DNA of 64,000 bases from Halomicrococcus gelatinilyticus (GTDB lineage: Archaea > Halobacteriota > Halobacteria > Halobacteriales > Haladaptataceae), in NCBI GenBank assembly GCA_024227995.1, contig CP100465.1:1-64000 (forward strand), in the 5' to 3' direction. Positions 17,888 through 27,079 of the stretch are shown in pieces; the first letter of the stretch is position 1; every line of letters begins with the position of its first letter. The position numbers were made by a program, and so were the translations under genes. The notes beneath the pieces are model-generated. The model made no database searches. It was not told the DNA's origin and saw only the letters and a program-made list of their open reading frames with translations.

Positions 17888-18830
17888 GGGCCGTGTTTAG
17901 ACGCTACCGAGAGGCGGTGTCGCCGAGGAATATGAGTGATTGAAGCGGGAAGAGTCGAGTATGCCCTATCAACTCGCCTGCTTCACTAGCCGTTGTGTCG
18001 ATTTGTCCAAAAAAGCTGTCACTGGTGAGCCAGCACCGACTGTCAGAAAGGGTGACGGTGGCTACGCTGACTGGGTGATCGTCGCCATTCACGGCCTCAG
18101 GGAGTACCTCGACCAGCCGTATCGGCGGTTGCTCGATATACTTCAGGAGGTGCCTCGAATCACTGCCAAACTCGGTCTTTCCGTAGACGAACTGCCGGAT
18201 TTCACCACCGTGTGCACGCGGAAGCAGGACCTCGAAATGCGAATCTGGCGCGTCCTGCTGCGGTCGTCGGCGTCGCTCCACGACTTCGGCAAGGTGCAGG
18301 CAATCGACGCGACTGGCTTCAAACGCCACGACGCGAGCCGTCACTACGTGCTTCGCGTCGGCTACAACTTCGACGATATCAAGACGACGGCGCTGGTCGA
18401 TTGCGATTCGACGGCGATTCTCGACGTTCATTGCTCGATGAAACAGCCACACGACACCCAGGTTGGACGGCAGGTCCTCCGGAGAAACTTCGGGCAGCTA
18501 GAAACAGTCACCACCGACAAAAGCTACGACTGGGACGCGCTACGGCAGGAACTCAGGGACGCTGGTGTCCGCCCGGTCATCAAACACCGGGAGTTTTACC
18601 CACCCGATATGGCGCACAACGCTCGCCACGACCAAGATGTCTATCACCGCCGGTCGGTCATCGAAGCGATTTTCTTCGCATTGAAGCATCGGTTTGACGA
18701 GACCTTACGGGCTAGAACGTGGTTTGGGCAGTTCAGAGAACTCGTCCTAAAGGCCGCCGCCAGAAACATCGAGCAAGCCGTCAGCGTCTCACACCCATGA
18801 TCTCACGCGTCTAAACAAGGCCCAGGGCGC
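17881..18830 (+). mobile_element. IS5-type insertion sequence, 936 bp, 7-bp TSD
   Basis: The element proper is 17888-18823. Its ends are imperfect inverted repeats, GGGCCGTGTTTAGACG on the left and GGGCCTTGTTTAGACG (complement) on the right. It is flanked by direct repeats AGGGCGC (17881-17887 and 18824-18830), the target duplication. It holds one intact transposase, so it is probably active or recently so. It differs from the cargo-element family in end sequence and duplication length (7 against 8 bp). Confidence 0.92.
17961..18800 (+). CDS. IS5-family transposase
   Basis: 279 residues with a DDE catalytic core: first Asp in AIDATGFKRHDASRHY, second in TTDKSYDWDAL, and Glu in RRSVIEAIFFALKHRF, as in the Transposase_DDE_1 fold. 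It fills the IS between the two inverted repeats. The start at MPYQLACFTSR is chosen because it gives the usual length for this group; seven extra upstream codons are possible. No frameshift. Confidence 0.9.
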   Translation: MPYQLACFTSRCVDLSKKAVTGEPAPTVRKGDGGYADWVIVAIHGLREYLDQPYRRLLDILQEVPRITAKLGLSVDELPDFTTVCTRKQDLEMRIWRVLLRSSASLHDFGKVQAIDATGFKRHDASRHYVLRVGYNFDDIKTTALVDCDSTAILDVHCSMKQPHDTQVGRQVLRRNFGQLETVTTDKSYDWDALRQELRDAGVRPVIKHREFYPPDMAHNARHDQDVYHRRSVIEAIFFALKHRFDETLRARTWFGQFRELVLKAAARNIEQAVSVSHP

Positions 18831-19342
18831 GTATCGATTACGGACTGGGGCAGAAGTCGTTTGCTATCGAAGACGTAACTCATGGGTCAATATTTCTCAA
18901 ACATCTCGATCTGCGCGATATCCGAGGACCGGAGGGGTTTTGTAGCGATAGCAGGAAGAAGGAGTAGACGGCACGGTCAGGCAGTTACCTTTCAGCTCAC
19001 GTGGTTTCCACGTGTAGTTACCGCTGGCTGGCCTACCCCGTCTCTCTAACAACGACGAGCGATTGCCATTCCATGACTAGAAGTACTGAACTGAGAGCGT
19101 GAGATTCGCATATCTATCTACCTACAATATCGTAACTAATCGAAGTGATGAACATACCCTCTCTATTGAGCACGCGATCACGCTGGACGCGATGCCCTGC
19201 GATGAGAGGTCGACGACTCCGGGCGATTAACTGGAGGTCGGACGGGCCGCCCCGCTCGCCGTATCAAGCTACGGGTACCCCACTGTACCGATCATCCGGA
19301 GAAGAATTTTATCTGTTCTCACCAACGTGGGAAGGAGGAACA
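18831..19342. other. intergenic stretch with a transposon-motif relic
   Basis: About 510 bp without a convincing gene. Near 19148-19173 the sequence ATACCCTCTCTATTGAGCAC matches, in reverse orientation, the subterminal motif of the cargo elements (GTGCTGAATAGAGAGGGT in the 1.85-kb element). It is probably a relic. The last 60 bp should contain the promoter of the AbrB gene; GAAGGAGGAA lies just before its ATG. Confidence 0.45.
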
Positions 19343-19618
19343 ATGAGTTCAGACGCTGACGCCCTCCGTATCGATACCAAGGGACGCGTCACGATTCCAA
19401 AATCGATTCGAGAGCGTCTCAACATCGAGGCCGGTGAACGCGTCGATATCGAGATCGAGGACGGGGCAGTCGTGATCCGGCCCCAGATCTCCCGCGACGA
19501 GTTCATTGCCACCATGGACGGTTGTATCACCGAGGAGAACCGGCGTGAGTCCGCCACGCCCACCGATCCCGAAGAACTGAAAGCCGATTGGACCTCCGAC
19601 CTCCCGAACTCGTCCTAA
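19343..19618 (+). CDS. AbrB/SpoVT-type antitoxin
   Basis: 91 residues. The N-terminal swapped-hairpin AbrB domain (residues 6-50) reads LRIDTKGRVTIPKSIRERLN, then GERVDIEIEDGAVVIRP. The C-terminal tail (DEFIATMDGCITEENRRES ... WTSDL) is the usual toxin-binding part. The gene starts after a strong Shine-Dalgarno-like GGAGG and ends 3 bp before the PIN toxin gene, so the pair is a type II toxin-antitoxin operon. Confidence 0.88.
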   Translation: MSSDADALRIDTKGRVTIPKSIRERLNIEAGERVDIEIEDGAVVIRPQISRDEFIATMDGCITEENRRESATPTDPEELKADWTSDLPNSS

Positions 19619-19621
19619 CGA

Positions 19622-20115
19622 ATGGTGTGTCTCGACGCCAACATCTGGATCTACTATCTTGACTCCGAACTCGACGAACACGCTGCCGTGAGCCAGCCTG
19701 TCTCGGACCTCCTCGAGACCCAACCCTGTTTACGACGACCGTCCTGCAGATGGAAGTCGTCCACTACCTGCAAAAGCAGCTTGTCGACAGCCAGACCGCC
19801 ATCGACCGGTTTCTCCACCTCGAGGATACCAAGGTTGCCGAACTCACGCAGGAAGACATCGTCACTGCAACGGCACTGCCCCAGGACCACGCCAACACCG
19901 GTATCGGCGGCCGTGATGCGACCGTCCTCGCAGCGATGCACCGCCACGACGTGACCGAACTCTGGACGCACGACACCGGCCTCAAACGACTCGACGACCG
20001 TCTCGACTGGCTCACCGTCGTCGATCCGGTCATCGCCGAAGACCTAGAACCGATCGATATCGGTGAAGAGACCGATGCCGTTGACGAGACGGAGAGACAG
20101 CCATACGAGAACTAA
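19622..20115 (+). pseudogene. vapC: PIN-domain toxin (VapC), frameshifted
   Basis: PIN ribonuclease partner of the AbrB antitoxin. The first frame gives MVCLDANIWIYYLDSE with the first active-site Asp, then SDLLETQP. After a run of three C (19724-19726) the frame must shift; a fourth C would give LFTTTVLQMEVVHYLQ and the rest of the domain, including GGRDATVLAAMHRHDV and LWTHDTGLKRL. The second part is open to 20115. This is one missing base in a short homopolymer: genuine inactivation, which would leave an orphan antitoxin, or a sequencing error. Confidence 0.8.
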
Positions 20116-20328
20116 TGTAGGAACTGACAAGCATCCGTGACGGTGACAGTGACTACGACGCACTAGAGGGCAGAAGTTTCGATCGGCAAGTCTGGCTGGG
20201 CCGAAGGCAGCATACCTCGGGGAGTGTTACGCGTCACCTCGCCGCTGTCCATTCAAAATTGGTGTGTGCGGACCAGTACAACACGCTCACCAGAAACGAT
20301 TATTGAGCGGCGTGAGAGAAGTGCGTGT

Positions 20329-20734
20329 GTGACTGACGACGTCGTCTATCCCTCCGCCGACCTCGTCCTGTACATGCTCGTCCGAGCAGGTCGTTGCGGA
20401 AGGCGACGCGACAGAACCAGGAGTTCGATCGGCGAAGCCAATTGACTCCGCGCTACACTACGTCTCGGAAGGGTTCTACGGCGAGGTACCGCAAACGATT
20501 CACGAAAAAGCGGTGCATCTCATCCGACTCCTCGTTGCGGAACATCCGTTCGTCGACGGGAACAAGCGAACAGCGCTCCGAACGGTGGTCGTCTTCTATA
20601 TGCTGAACGGCTACACGTTCGACTACGGCGACGAAGTACGTGCCCTTTTGCACCGATTCGCGACAGACGAGGCCGCAGTCGACACAGAAACGGCGGTCGT
20701 CTACCTCAGAGCGTGCGCTCGTCGCAACTGCTAA
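20329..20734 (+). pseudogene. Fic/Doc-type toxin, frameshifted
   Basis: A Doc-like protein read in two frames. A GTG start gives MTDDVVYPSADLVLYM. After a one-base shift near 20370-20385 the reading continues SEQVVAEGDATEP, HYVSEGFYGEVPQTIHEKAV and the Fic motif HPFVDGNKRTA, ending CARRNC. The Fic motif His and its phosphate-binding GNKR are intact. The C-terminus is shorter than usual for Doc proteins. No Phd-like antitoxin is seen upstream. Confidence 0.75.
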
Positions 20735-20764
20735 GCGAATCCACTGAGTACGTTCAGAGTAGAA

Positions 20765-20935
20765 ATGGCGTCCAGTACCGATTCCTCGGCGGCGGCCGAC
20801 GAAGAAGTCCGTCAACTGTACGAGCGGTATCAGGCAGCCGAGACCGACGAGGAACGCCACAAGATCGCCCTCGAGATGGGGAAGCTTGACGGACGCCGCC
20901 ACGCGGACATCTATGCGGCACTCGAAAGCGAGTAA
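20765..20935 (+). CDS. small acidic helical protein
   Basis: 56 residues, starting MASSTDSSAAADEEVRQLYE and ending AALESE. The composition (Glu/Asp-rich, amphipathic helices) and third-position GC are those of a real gene. It follows the broken Doc gene by 30 bp on the same strand. No family recognised; it could be an antitoxin-like or regulatory small protein, but nothing in the sequence proves that. Confidence 0.5.
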   Translation: MASSTDSSAAADEEVRQLYERYQAAETDEERHKIALEMGKLDGRRHADIYAALESE

Positions 20936-21246
20936 CCGACCCTCATTCCTCGTGGACTTGACGCTAACCGACAATTGATGAGGCTACGGTCTGCGCGAGG
21001 TTGCACACGACAAGCGAAAGCCCTCGGCATCTCGTGGCCACCCGAGACTACGTCTCATCGGCTCTCGTTTGTGTCGCTCACGGGGAACTCAGCACTCGTA
21101 ACGGCCCGCTCGCGCTGACGATGGTCATGGATAGACGCCTGCCCCTATTGTCCCACGTGTTACGTGAGTACTCATCCAGCTCGAACGCACTGGCGATGGA
21201 CTGCTGGTAGCCCAACCGTTATAGCTGGCAGACCCCGAGGCCGGAC
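20936..21246. other. intergenic stretch, nothing recognised
   Basis: About 310 bp without a convincing gene, RNA or repeat. The end before 21247 should carry the promoter of the flavin oxidoreductase. Confidence 0.35.
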
Positions 21247-22275
21247 ATGGACCTCTCTGTCGTCGACCTCTCTCCTGTGCCTGACGACGGCACCGCGACC
21301 GATGCCTACGCGAACACGATCGAGCTCGCGCAACAGGCTGAACGCCTCGGCTACTCGAGATTCTGGGTGGCCGAACACCACGGGATGGCGGACACCATCG
21401 CCGGCACGACGCCTGAAGTCTTGCTCGGCCATCTCGCCGCCGAAACCGAGTCGATTCGCCTCGGGTCAGGGGCGGTGTTGCTCAACCACTACAGCCCGTT
21501 CAAAGTCGCCGAAGAGTTCGGCGCGCTGGACGCGCTCGCGCCAGGGCGGATCGACGCAGGGCTCGGGCGGGCGAACGGCTCGCCGGCTGCCGACCAGGCT
21601 CTTGGGACGGAACGGCGCGTCGAAAATCCAGACGAAGACCACGCCGAGAAGATAGAGGCGGTCGTGAACCACCTCTACGACGATTACCCTGCCACTCACG
21701 CGTACAGCGACCTGCACATTCCTCGCTCCGGCGAGGACGAACCCAGACCGTGGGTGCTCGGGTCGAGCCCCTCCAGTGCCACCATCGCGGGCGAACTCGG
21801 GTTACCCTACTGTTTCGCGGCGTTCATCCGGCCGCAGTTCGCGCCAGACGCGTTCGAGACGTACCGCGAGCACTTCCAGCCGTCACGGTTGGCCGGCGGA
21901 ATCGAAGACCCGCAGGGGATGCTTGCGGTGAACGCCGTCTGTGCAGAGACCGACGACGCGGCGGCGCGACAACGCGCCGTCGCCGAGGCGTCGTACAAGC
22001 GGATGCAACGTGGCGTCGTCGGGGCACCCTCGTCCGTCGAGGCGGCCATCGACGAACTCGGTGGGGTCCCCGAGCCGACACCTGCGACACTCGATTCCGG
22101 AGAGTGGCCGCGGGCGATGTCCGGGAGCCCCGACACGCTCGCTGGTCTCTTCGAGCAACTCACCGAGCGCGTCGACGTCGAGGAGGTGATGATCCAGCAC
22201 GTCGTTGCCGACCACGACGACGCGCTCCGGTCCCACGAACTCCTCGCCGAGGGCGTCGGACTCACACCCCGGTGA
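21247..22275 (+). CDS. LLM-class flavin-dependent oxidoreductase
   Basis: 342 residues of the bacterial-luciferase-like TIM-barrel family. Signatures are LSVVDLSPV at the start, GYSRFWVAEHHGM (residues 35-47), VLLGHLAAETESIRLGSGAVLLNHYSP and ALAPGRIDAGLGRANGSP. This subgroup uses reduced FMN or F420; haloarchaea possess F420, so the cofactor is open. The substrate is unknown. The next gene (MBL hydrolase) follows by about 130 bp on the same strand. Confidence 0.88.
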   Translation: MDLSVVDLSPVPDDGTATDAYANTIELAQQAERLGYSRFWVAEHHGMADTIAGTTPEVLLGHLAAETESIRLGSGAVLLNHYSPFKVAEEFGALDALAPGRIDAGLGRANGSPAADQALGTERRVENPDEDHAEKIEAVVNHLYDDYPATHAYSDLHIPRSGEDEPRPWVLGSSPSSATIAGELGLPYCFAAFIRPQFAPDAFETYREHFQPSRLAGGIEDPQGMLAVNAVCAETDDAAARQRAVAEASYKRMQRGVVGAPSSVEAAIDELGGVPEPTPATLDSGEWPRAMSGSPDTLAGLFEQLTERVDVEEVMIQHVVADHDDALRSHELLAEGVGLTPR

Positions 22276-22408
22276 CGAGCCGGCCCGAACCGTGCGCGCC
22301 ATCTTTTAACACACTGCTGCGCGAAGTGTCTAGCGGCGTCCGCTGCGTCGAATACGTGCAGTCTCCGGCGTCGGTGTTGCAATGGACGCCACCGGAGGGG
22401 GACGAACC

Positions 22409-23155
22409 ATGGCAATCACCGACACAGCGTTCGAAATCGCTGACGGCGTCTATCGATGCGGCAGCGACCGCGTCAACTGGTACCTCATCGAGGAGGACGA
22501 CGCACTCACCGTCGTCGACACGGGCTTTCCAACCCACTGGCAGCAGTTGCTCGACCGTCTCGATGCACTGGGCTACGAACTCGCGAACGTCGACGCCTGC
22601 CTGCTGACCCACGCCCACCCCGACCACATCGGATTTGCCGAACGACTCCGTGAGTTCGAAGATATTCCGGTCTGGCTGCATGCGGCCGGCCGACGACGTG
22701 CGCGAGCCGGGGGTGACCCGCCGCTCGGCGGACTCGTGAAGAACCTCTGGCGGCCGGCCGTCCTGCGGTATTTCGTCGAAGTCGTCCAGTCAGACGGAAC
22801 GTCGATTCCCCCCGTGACAGCAGTCGAAACAGTGGCCGATGGGGACGAACTCGACGTCCCGGGGCACCCACGGGTGATCCACGTGCCCGGTCACACCGAG
22901 GGCGACGTTGCGTTCTATCTTCCCGACCGTGATGCACTCCTCTGTGGCGATGCACTGGCCACGGTCGACTTCGAAACGTGGCAGGGCAATCGCCCGCAAC
23001 TCCTGCCACCCTGGCTGAACGTCGACCATGCGCAAGCACGAGCATCCCTCGATCGCTTCGAATCACTTGGCGACGTCGTCCTACTGCCGGGCCATGGCGA
23101 CCCATGGACCGGACGATTGACCGAGACCATTCGTGCTGAACAGATTCGGTCGTAG
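22409..23155 (+). CDS. MBL-fold metallo-hydrolase
   Basis: 248 residues. The binuclear metal motif is LLTHAHPDHIGFAERL, with further metal ligands in VIHVPGHTEGDVAFYL, LLCGDAL and LPGHGDPW. It resembles glyoxalase-II/RNase Z-like stand-alone hydrolases; the substrate cannot be assigned. The ATG at 22409 has GGAGGGGG about 8 nt upstream; an in-frame ATG 27 bp earlier is less likely. Confidence 0.85.
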   Translation: MAITDTAFEIADGVYRCGSDRVNWYLIEEDDALTVVDTGFPTHWQQLLDRLDALGYELANVDACLLTHAHPDHIGFAERLREFEDIPVWLHAAGRRRARAGGDPPLGGLVKNLWRPAVLRYFVEVVQSDGTSIPPVTAVETVADGDELDVPGHPRVIHVPGHTEGDVAFYLPDRDALLCGDALATVDFETWQGNRPQLLPPWLNVDHAQARASLDRFESLGDVVLLPGHGDPWTGRLTETIRAEQIRS

Positions 23156-23334
23156 CGCGCTGTCGTCACTCACGACGCCGGTGTGACCAGCGCGATTGCG
23201 TCAGCCGGGACACTGTTCAGTGCTGCATGAGGGCCCGCTCGCCGCTGCCGCCTCCCGTATTCTTGCTCACTGGCGTCCCGCTCACTGCGTTTGTGGAACT
23301 GTCGTCCGCCCGTCTCGCAGGAATGGAGGGTTAG

Positions 23335-24591
23335 TCAGTCTGACAGCACGACGAGAGTCCCGCCACCGGCGTCGGAACTCCAGGAGACGGGCACGTAGAG
23401 CCGTCCATCGGCAGCAATGGCGTCGAAACTGATATTCCCCGGTTGGTCAACGGTCCACCGCGTCTCGCCGGTTCGACGGTCGACAGCGTAGGTCGTCACT
23501 CGCTCGTCCAACTGGGATTTCTCCGTCGTCACGATGACCGACCGCTCCGTCACGAGCGGACGCGTTCCGAGATTCACGCTTTCACCGGCAGCGAGGTTCC
23601 TGCGCCACTGCTCGGTTCCATCCCTCGTCGCATAGGCGACGAGATCACCTGCCGCAGTAGTGACGAACAGTCGGCTACTGTCAGTTGCGACGCCGGACGC
23701 CGCGGTCACTTCGGTCGTCCAGCGGCCGTCACCGGTCGCGACGTCGACGGCATGGAGCCTGTCGAGACTCGGGATATACGCCGACCCATCCGCCACGGTC
23801 GGCGTTCCGAAACTGCTGTCGGCCTGGTACACCCACTCCGTATTGCCCACCCGTGGGTCGATTGCGACGACGGTCTCGATGATGCCGGTCGTGTAGAGAA
23901 CGTAGCCACCGCCAGCAGTCGGTGGAGAGCGAGAGGCACGGTCGGCGCCAGTATGGTAGGCCCACCGAGTGTGCCCGCGCTCGTCGAACGCCAGTAGGTC
24001 ATCGCCGGTGGAGGCGACGACCGTGTTCTGATAGCCGACCGCGGCATCGTTGACTGAATCGTTCGTCTCGTGTCGCCACCGCGGCCGTCCGTCCCGCGCG
24101 CTGAGTGCATATATCCCGTTCCCACCGACATACACCGAGCCGCGATAGACGATCGGCGGACACCCCGAGAACCCCCACCCTCTACTTGGCAAGTCGCGCC
24201 GCCACTCCTGGCTCCCGTCGTCCGTCCGGAGTGAGAACACCGCGCTACCAGCGGATCCATCGCTCCCCTCTGACTTCGACGTCCCCCTGCCATGGACGAT
24301 GACCCGATTGCCGACGACAACCGGTGGCACCATCCCTCCCGTGAGAGTGAACGTCCATTCCTCACTCGGGTCGTCAAGTCTGGTCGCCCGCGCGAAGCCG
24401 GTGTGGCGAGGGTTTCGGCCGTACTGGGGCCAACCAGCAGGTTCGTCAGGTAACGGCTCGGTCGTGCCGTCCGCGGTCTTCGGCCAGTCCTCTCCGAGAA
24501 GACCGAACCGGTTCGTCGCACAGCCTGCAAGCGACGCGACACCGACCGTTCCGGTCGCGGTAAGAAATTCCCGGCGCGAGTGGAGGGCCAT
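23335..24591 (-). CDS. PQQ-like beta-propeller Tat lipoprotein
   Basis: About 418 residues. The N-terminus MALHSRREFLTATGTVGVASLAGC combines a twin-arginine motif with a lipobox, so it is exported folded and lipid-anchored. The rest is a WD/PQQ-like propeller with repeated strands such as GNRVIVHGRG, GSVYVGGNGIYALSARDGRPRWRH and TPTVADGSAYIPSLDRLHAVD, as in BamB-like haloarchaeal lipoproteins. There is no dehydrogenase active-site sequence, so it is more likely a scaffold or binding protein. Confidence 0.85.
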   Translation of the reverse strand: MALHSRREFLTATGTVGVASLAGCATNRFGLLGEDWPKTADGTTEPLPDEPAGWPQYGRNPRHTGFARATRLDDPSEEWTFTLTGGMVPPVVVGNRVIVHGRGTSKSEGSDGSAGSAVFSLRTDDGSQEWRRDLPSRGWGFSGCPPIVYRGSVYVGGNGIYALSARDGRPRWRHETNDSVNDAAVGYQNTVVASTGDDLLAFDERGHTRWAYHTGADRASRSPPTAGGGYVLYTTGIIETVVAIDPRVGNTEWVYQADSSFGTPTVADGSAYIPSLDRLHAVDVATGDGRWTTEVTAASGVATDSSRLFVTTAAGDLVAYATRDGTEQWRRNLAAGESVNLGTRPLVTERSVIVTTEKSQLDERVTTYAVDRRTGETRWTVDQPGNISFDAIAADGRLYVPVSWSSDAGGGTLVVLSD

Positions 24592-25126
24592 ACGCCACAT
24601 TCAATCAATTTGCGTTAAATGTTGGCCTACGTGAATTTTGTGTTAGCAATGGAGTCAGAATCGACCGCTGTTACAGTGGGTATCCAACCGGCAGGTTCGC
24701 TGTTTCCTGCCTGTATTGGGCTGGACGCGAGGCCGACTAACTACTCACGTAGTCGGAGGTCGCAGAGACTGCAGATGTCTCCTCGACCACGATTTGGTAT
24801 CACTAGGATGCGCTGATGAATTGGCCGTGTAGCACGCTCAGTCCTGACCGCGATAGGGAAGCGTCTCACTCGCCGTCACCGGGTGGTCGACCATCCACTT
24901 CCCCGAGCGCGGTCGCTGGTGGGACGAATAGCCAACTGACGCCATTCTTTTTTGCTGTGTGCCGGACCGGACCCAGGCCCTACCGCCCCACCCTCCGCTC
25001 CGTGCTCGCTCCATTTCGGAACTGCGCGCGCAGCCACGACCTGGCTAGGATCTGGATCGACGACGGTGAGCGCGCACCTGTGGAGCCCATGCTTCATGAA
25101 CTCTCGCTCGGATCACGTGACGTCAG
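24592..25126. other. intergenic stretch, no gene seen
   Basis: About 535 bp. A frame on each strand stays open but neither has the acidic, Val/Ala-rich profile of local genes. The part near 24600-24660 is AT-rich and probably holds the lipoprotein promoter. No RNA or repeat recognised. Confidence 0.35.
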
Positions 25127-25447
25127 TCATTTCCACGGGTTGGGCACGAGGTCGGCCTGAACTCTCGCACCGACCTCGATTCGGCAGTCGGAACGGGGCT
25201 CAGCCACACAGAGCAGGACGTAGCCGTCCCGTCGGTGATGCGGTTTCAACGCGCGCGGCCGTTCGACGTGGACGAGGTCACCGTCGAGCAGGCGTCCGAT
25301 ACAGGTTCCACAGGCCCCGTACAGACAGCCATAGGGGACGCCGAGACCCGCGCGCTCGGTGGCATCGATGACGGTTTCGCCCTCCGCGACCGAGAGCACT
25401 GCCTCGCGGCCGTCGCGCCATTCCAGTTGTACCTCGTGAGTGACCAT
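25127..25447 (-). CDS. plant-type 2Fe-2S ferredoxin
   Basis: 106 residues. The cluster ligands are in GCLYGACGTCIGRLLDG (the CxxxxCxxC spacing of plant-type ferredoxins) and the fourth Cys in VLLCVAEP. It is shorter than the classic halophilic ferredoxin and lacks its extra acidic N-terminal domain. Its start codon directly abuts the stop codon of the SBP56 gene, so the two are co-transcribed and probably translationally coupled. It may take electrons from, or supply them to, the methanethiol oxidase step or a partner enzyme (inference). Confidence 0.9.
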   Translation of the reverse strand: MVTHEVQLEWRDGREAVLSVAEGETVIDATERAGLGVPYGCLYGACGTCIGRLLDGDLVHVERPRALKPHHRRDGYVLLCVAEPRSDCRIEVGARVQADLVPNPWK

Positions 25448-26851
25448 CTACTGCCAGACGTCGCTGGTGCAATCGCCGCCCGGCCAGCGGATCTCGTGGG
25501 CACGGGCCGGGCCGCCCGGCGCGTCGCCGAAGTCGACGAGGAAGTCTTCGTCGAGTTCCATCCGTCCCTCGTCGGGATAGACGTCCGCCTTCAGCATCAC
25601 CGATCCGTTCTCGCCGATCTCGGGGTAGAACTGGTTGTCCCACGAGGAGAACAGTGAGGTCGTCCAATAGACGCGCTTCCCGTCACGTGAGAGCTGAAGC
25701 ATCTGGGGCGCTCCCCTGATCTCGGTGCCCTGGACTTCCTGTCGGTCGCCGAAGTTGCCGCCGGCCCAGATCTGGTCGACCAGCCGCGGATTCCCGAAGT
25801 CGCTCACGTCGTACATCCGGACGTCGCCGTGCAGCCAGTTCGAGAAGAAGAGATACTGGTCGTCAAGCGAGAGGACGATGTCCGTCACGAGACCGGGGAC
25901 TGGCATCTCCCAGTCGGGATGTTCGCGCGGTTCGATGTCGATCACCGTCTCCCAGTCCCAGACGCCGTCGCTTTCCTCCCAGAAGCGAAGGATGTTCGAG
26001 GAGAGCGCCGCGCCGACGTACCCCTGGGTTTCCTCCGGGTCGTGCGGCATCCGGATCTCGAGGGGGATCTGTCCGTCTTCGCCAAACGTCAGCGTTTGCT
26101 CGTGTTCTTTGGTGTTCCAGTCCCAGATGTGAATGCTGTCACCGTACTTGCCCTCTTCAACCTCGTCAAGGTCGAAGCCGGGATAGTAGGTTTTCGGCGC
26201 TGCCCACTCCGTCGAGACCATCACGTCGTGGCGCGGCTGGTACCAGTAGTCGTACTGCATTTCCACGTCTCCGCGGTCGTCCTCCCAGTGACCGTCGATG
26301 GAGAAGTCGTCTTGATCGATCTGGAGGAAGCCCCCTGGAAGTTCGCCGTCGGCGTTCCCGAGCATGCTGATGACGATCTTGCCCTCGGGAACACAGTGGA
26401 CCGTATGCGGCGCTGAGAGGTCGTGTTCGAACACTTCCTCGGGTTCGATGACCGCCTCGATCTCTGAATTGCGTGGGTCGGATGCGTCGATGATGTGGAT
26501 ACGCGAGGATCGCTGTCCGGGGACGATCAGGTGGTCGCGCGTCAACCCTTCGGTGTGACACGAGGAGGAACAGGTGTTCCAGCCGAAGTGGTGGAGCTCA
26601 TCGCCCTTGTTCGGCATCTCGACGGTGTCGATCAGTTCGCCGTAGGTGTCGGAGTCTGGGTCCACGTCGACGACGCCGACGAAATCGGGTCCGTCGACGT
26701 CCATTCCGACCCGGAGTCCCATGACGAAGGCTGTCTTCTCGCGCTCGGACTCGGTGCGCATCGCCGCAGGCGTCGGATACCCTGGCCCCTCCACTTCGTG
26801 GTGTTCGTGTCCGTGTCCTTCGGCCGTGGTGTTGGGTTCGTTACTGCTCAT
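25448..26851 (-). CDS. selenium-binding protein / methanethiol oxidase
   Basis: 467 residues of the SBP56 family, which in bacteria oxidises methanethiol to formaldehyde, sulfide and hydrogen peroxide using copper. Seen motifs: HHFGWNTCSSSCHTEGLTRDHLIVPGQRSSRIHI, PHTVHCVPEGKIVISMLGN and APQMLQLSRDGKRVYWTTSLFSSWDNQFYPE. The His residues in these match the family's metal site. The N-terminus has a His-rich tail (EGHGHEHHEVEGPGYPTP). I start at MSSNEPNTT rather than ten codons upstream. It is followed directly by a 2Fe-2S ferredoxin gene; the copper requirement fits the copper island 10 kb away. Confidence 0.9.
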   Translation of the reverse strand: MSSNEPNTTAEGHGHEHHEVEGPGYPTPAAMRTESEREKTAFVMGLRVGMDVDGPDFVGVVDVDPDSDTYGELIDTVEMPNKGDELHHFGWNTCSSSCHTEGLTRDHLIVPGQRSSRIHIIDASDPRNSEIEAVIEPEEVFEHDLSAPHTVHCVPEGKIVISMLGNADGELPGGFLQIDQDDFSIDGHWEDDRGDVEMQYDYWYQPRHDVMVSTEWAAPKTYYPGFDLDEVEEGKYGDSIHIWDWNTKEHEQTLTFGEDGQIPLEIRMPHDPEETQGYVGAALSSNILRFWEESDGVWDWETVIDIEPREHPDWEMPVPGLVTDIVLSLDDQYLFFSNWLHGDVRMYDVSDFGNPRLVDQIWAGGNFGDRQEVQGTEIRGAPQMLQLSRDGKRVYWTTSLFSSWDNQFYPEIGENGSVMLKADVYPDEGRMELDEDFLVDFGDAPGGPARAHEIRWPGGDCTSDVWQ

Positions 26852-27079
26852 TGCAGGAAGAGACATAGACGAGGCCATCATAAATAATGGTTAGGGATGT
26901 TTCAGGTCTAGCAACGCCTCGTGTGGTATCGATTCGACGGTAGGACGCTACTGACCACCGCGGCCACGCGGACGATGCTCGAACAGCCGTACCACAGAGA
27001 TCGACCTCGCGTCCGTTTGAGGTGGCGCCTGATGCACTGGCCCACCTGTCCTGCTTGAATGCGCTTGATTCCGACCCAG

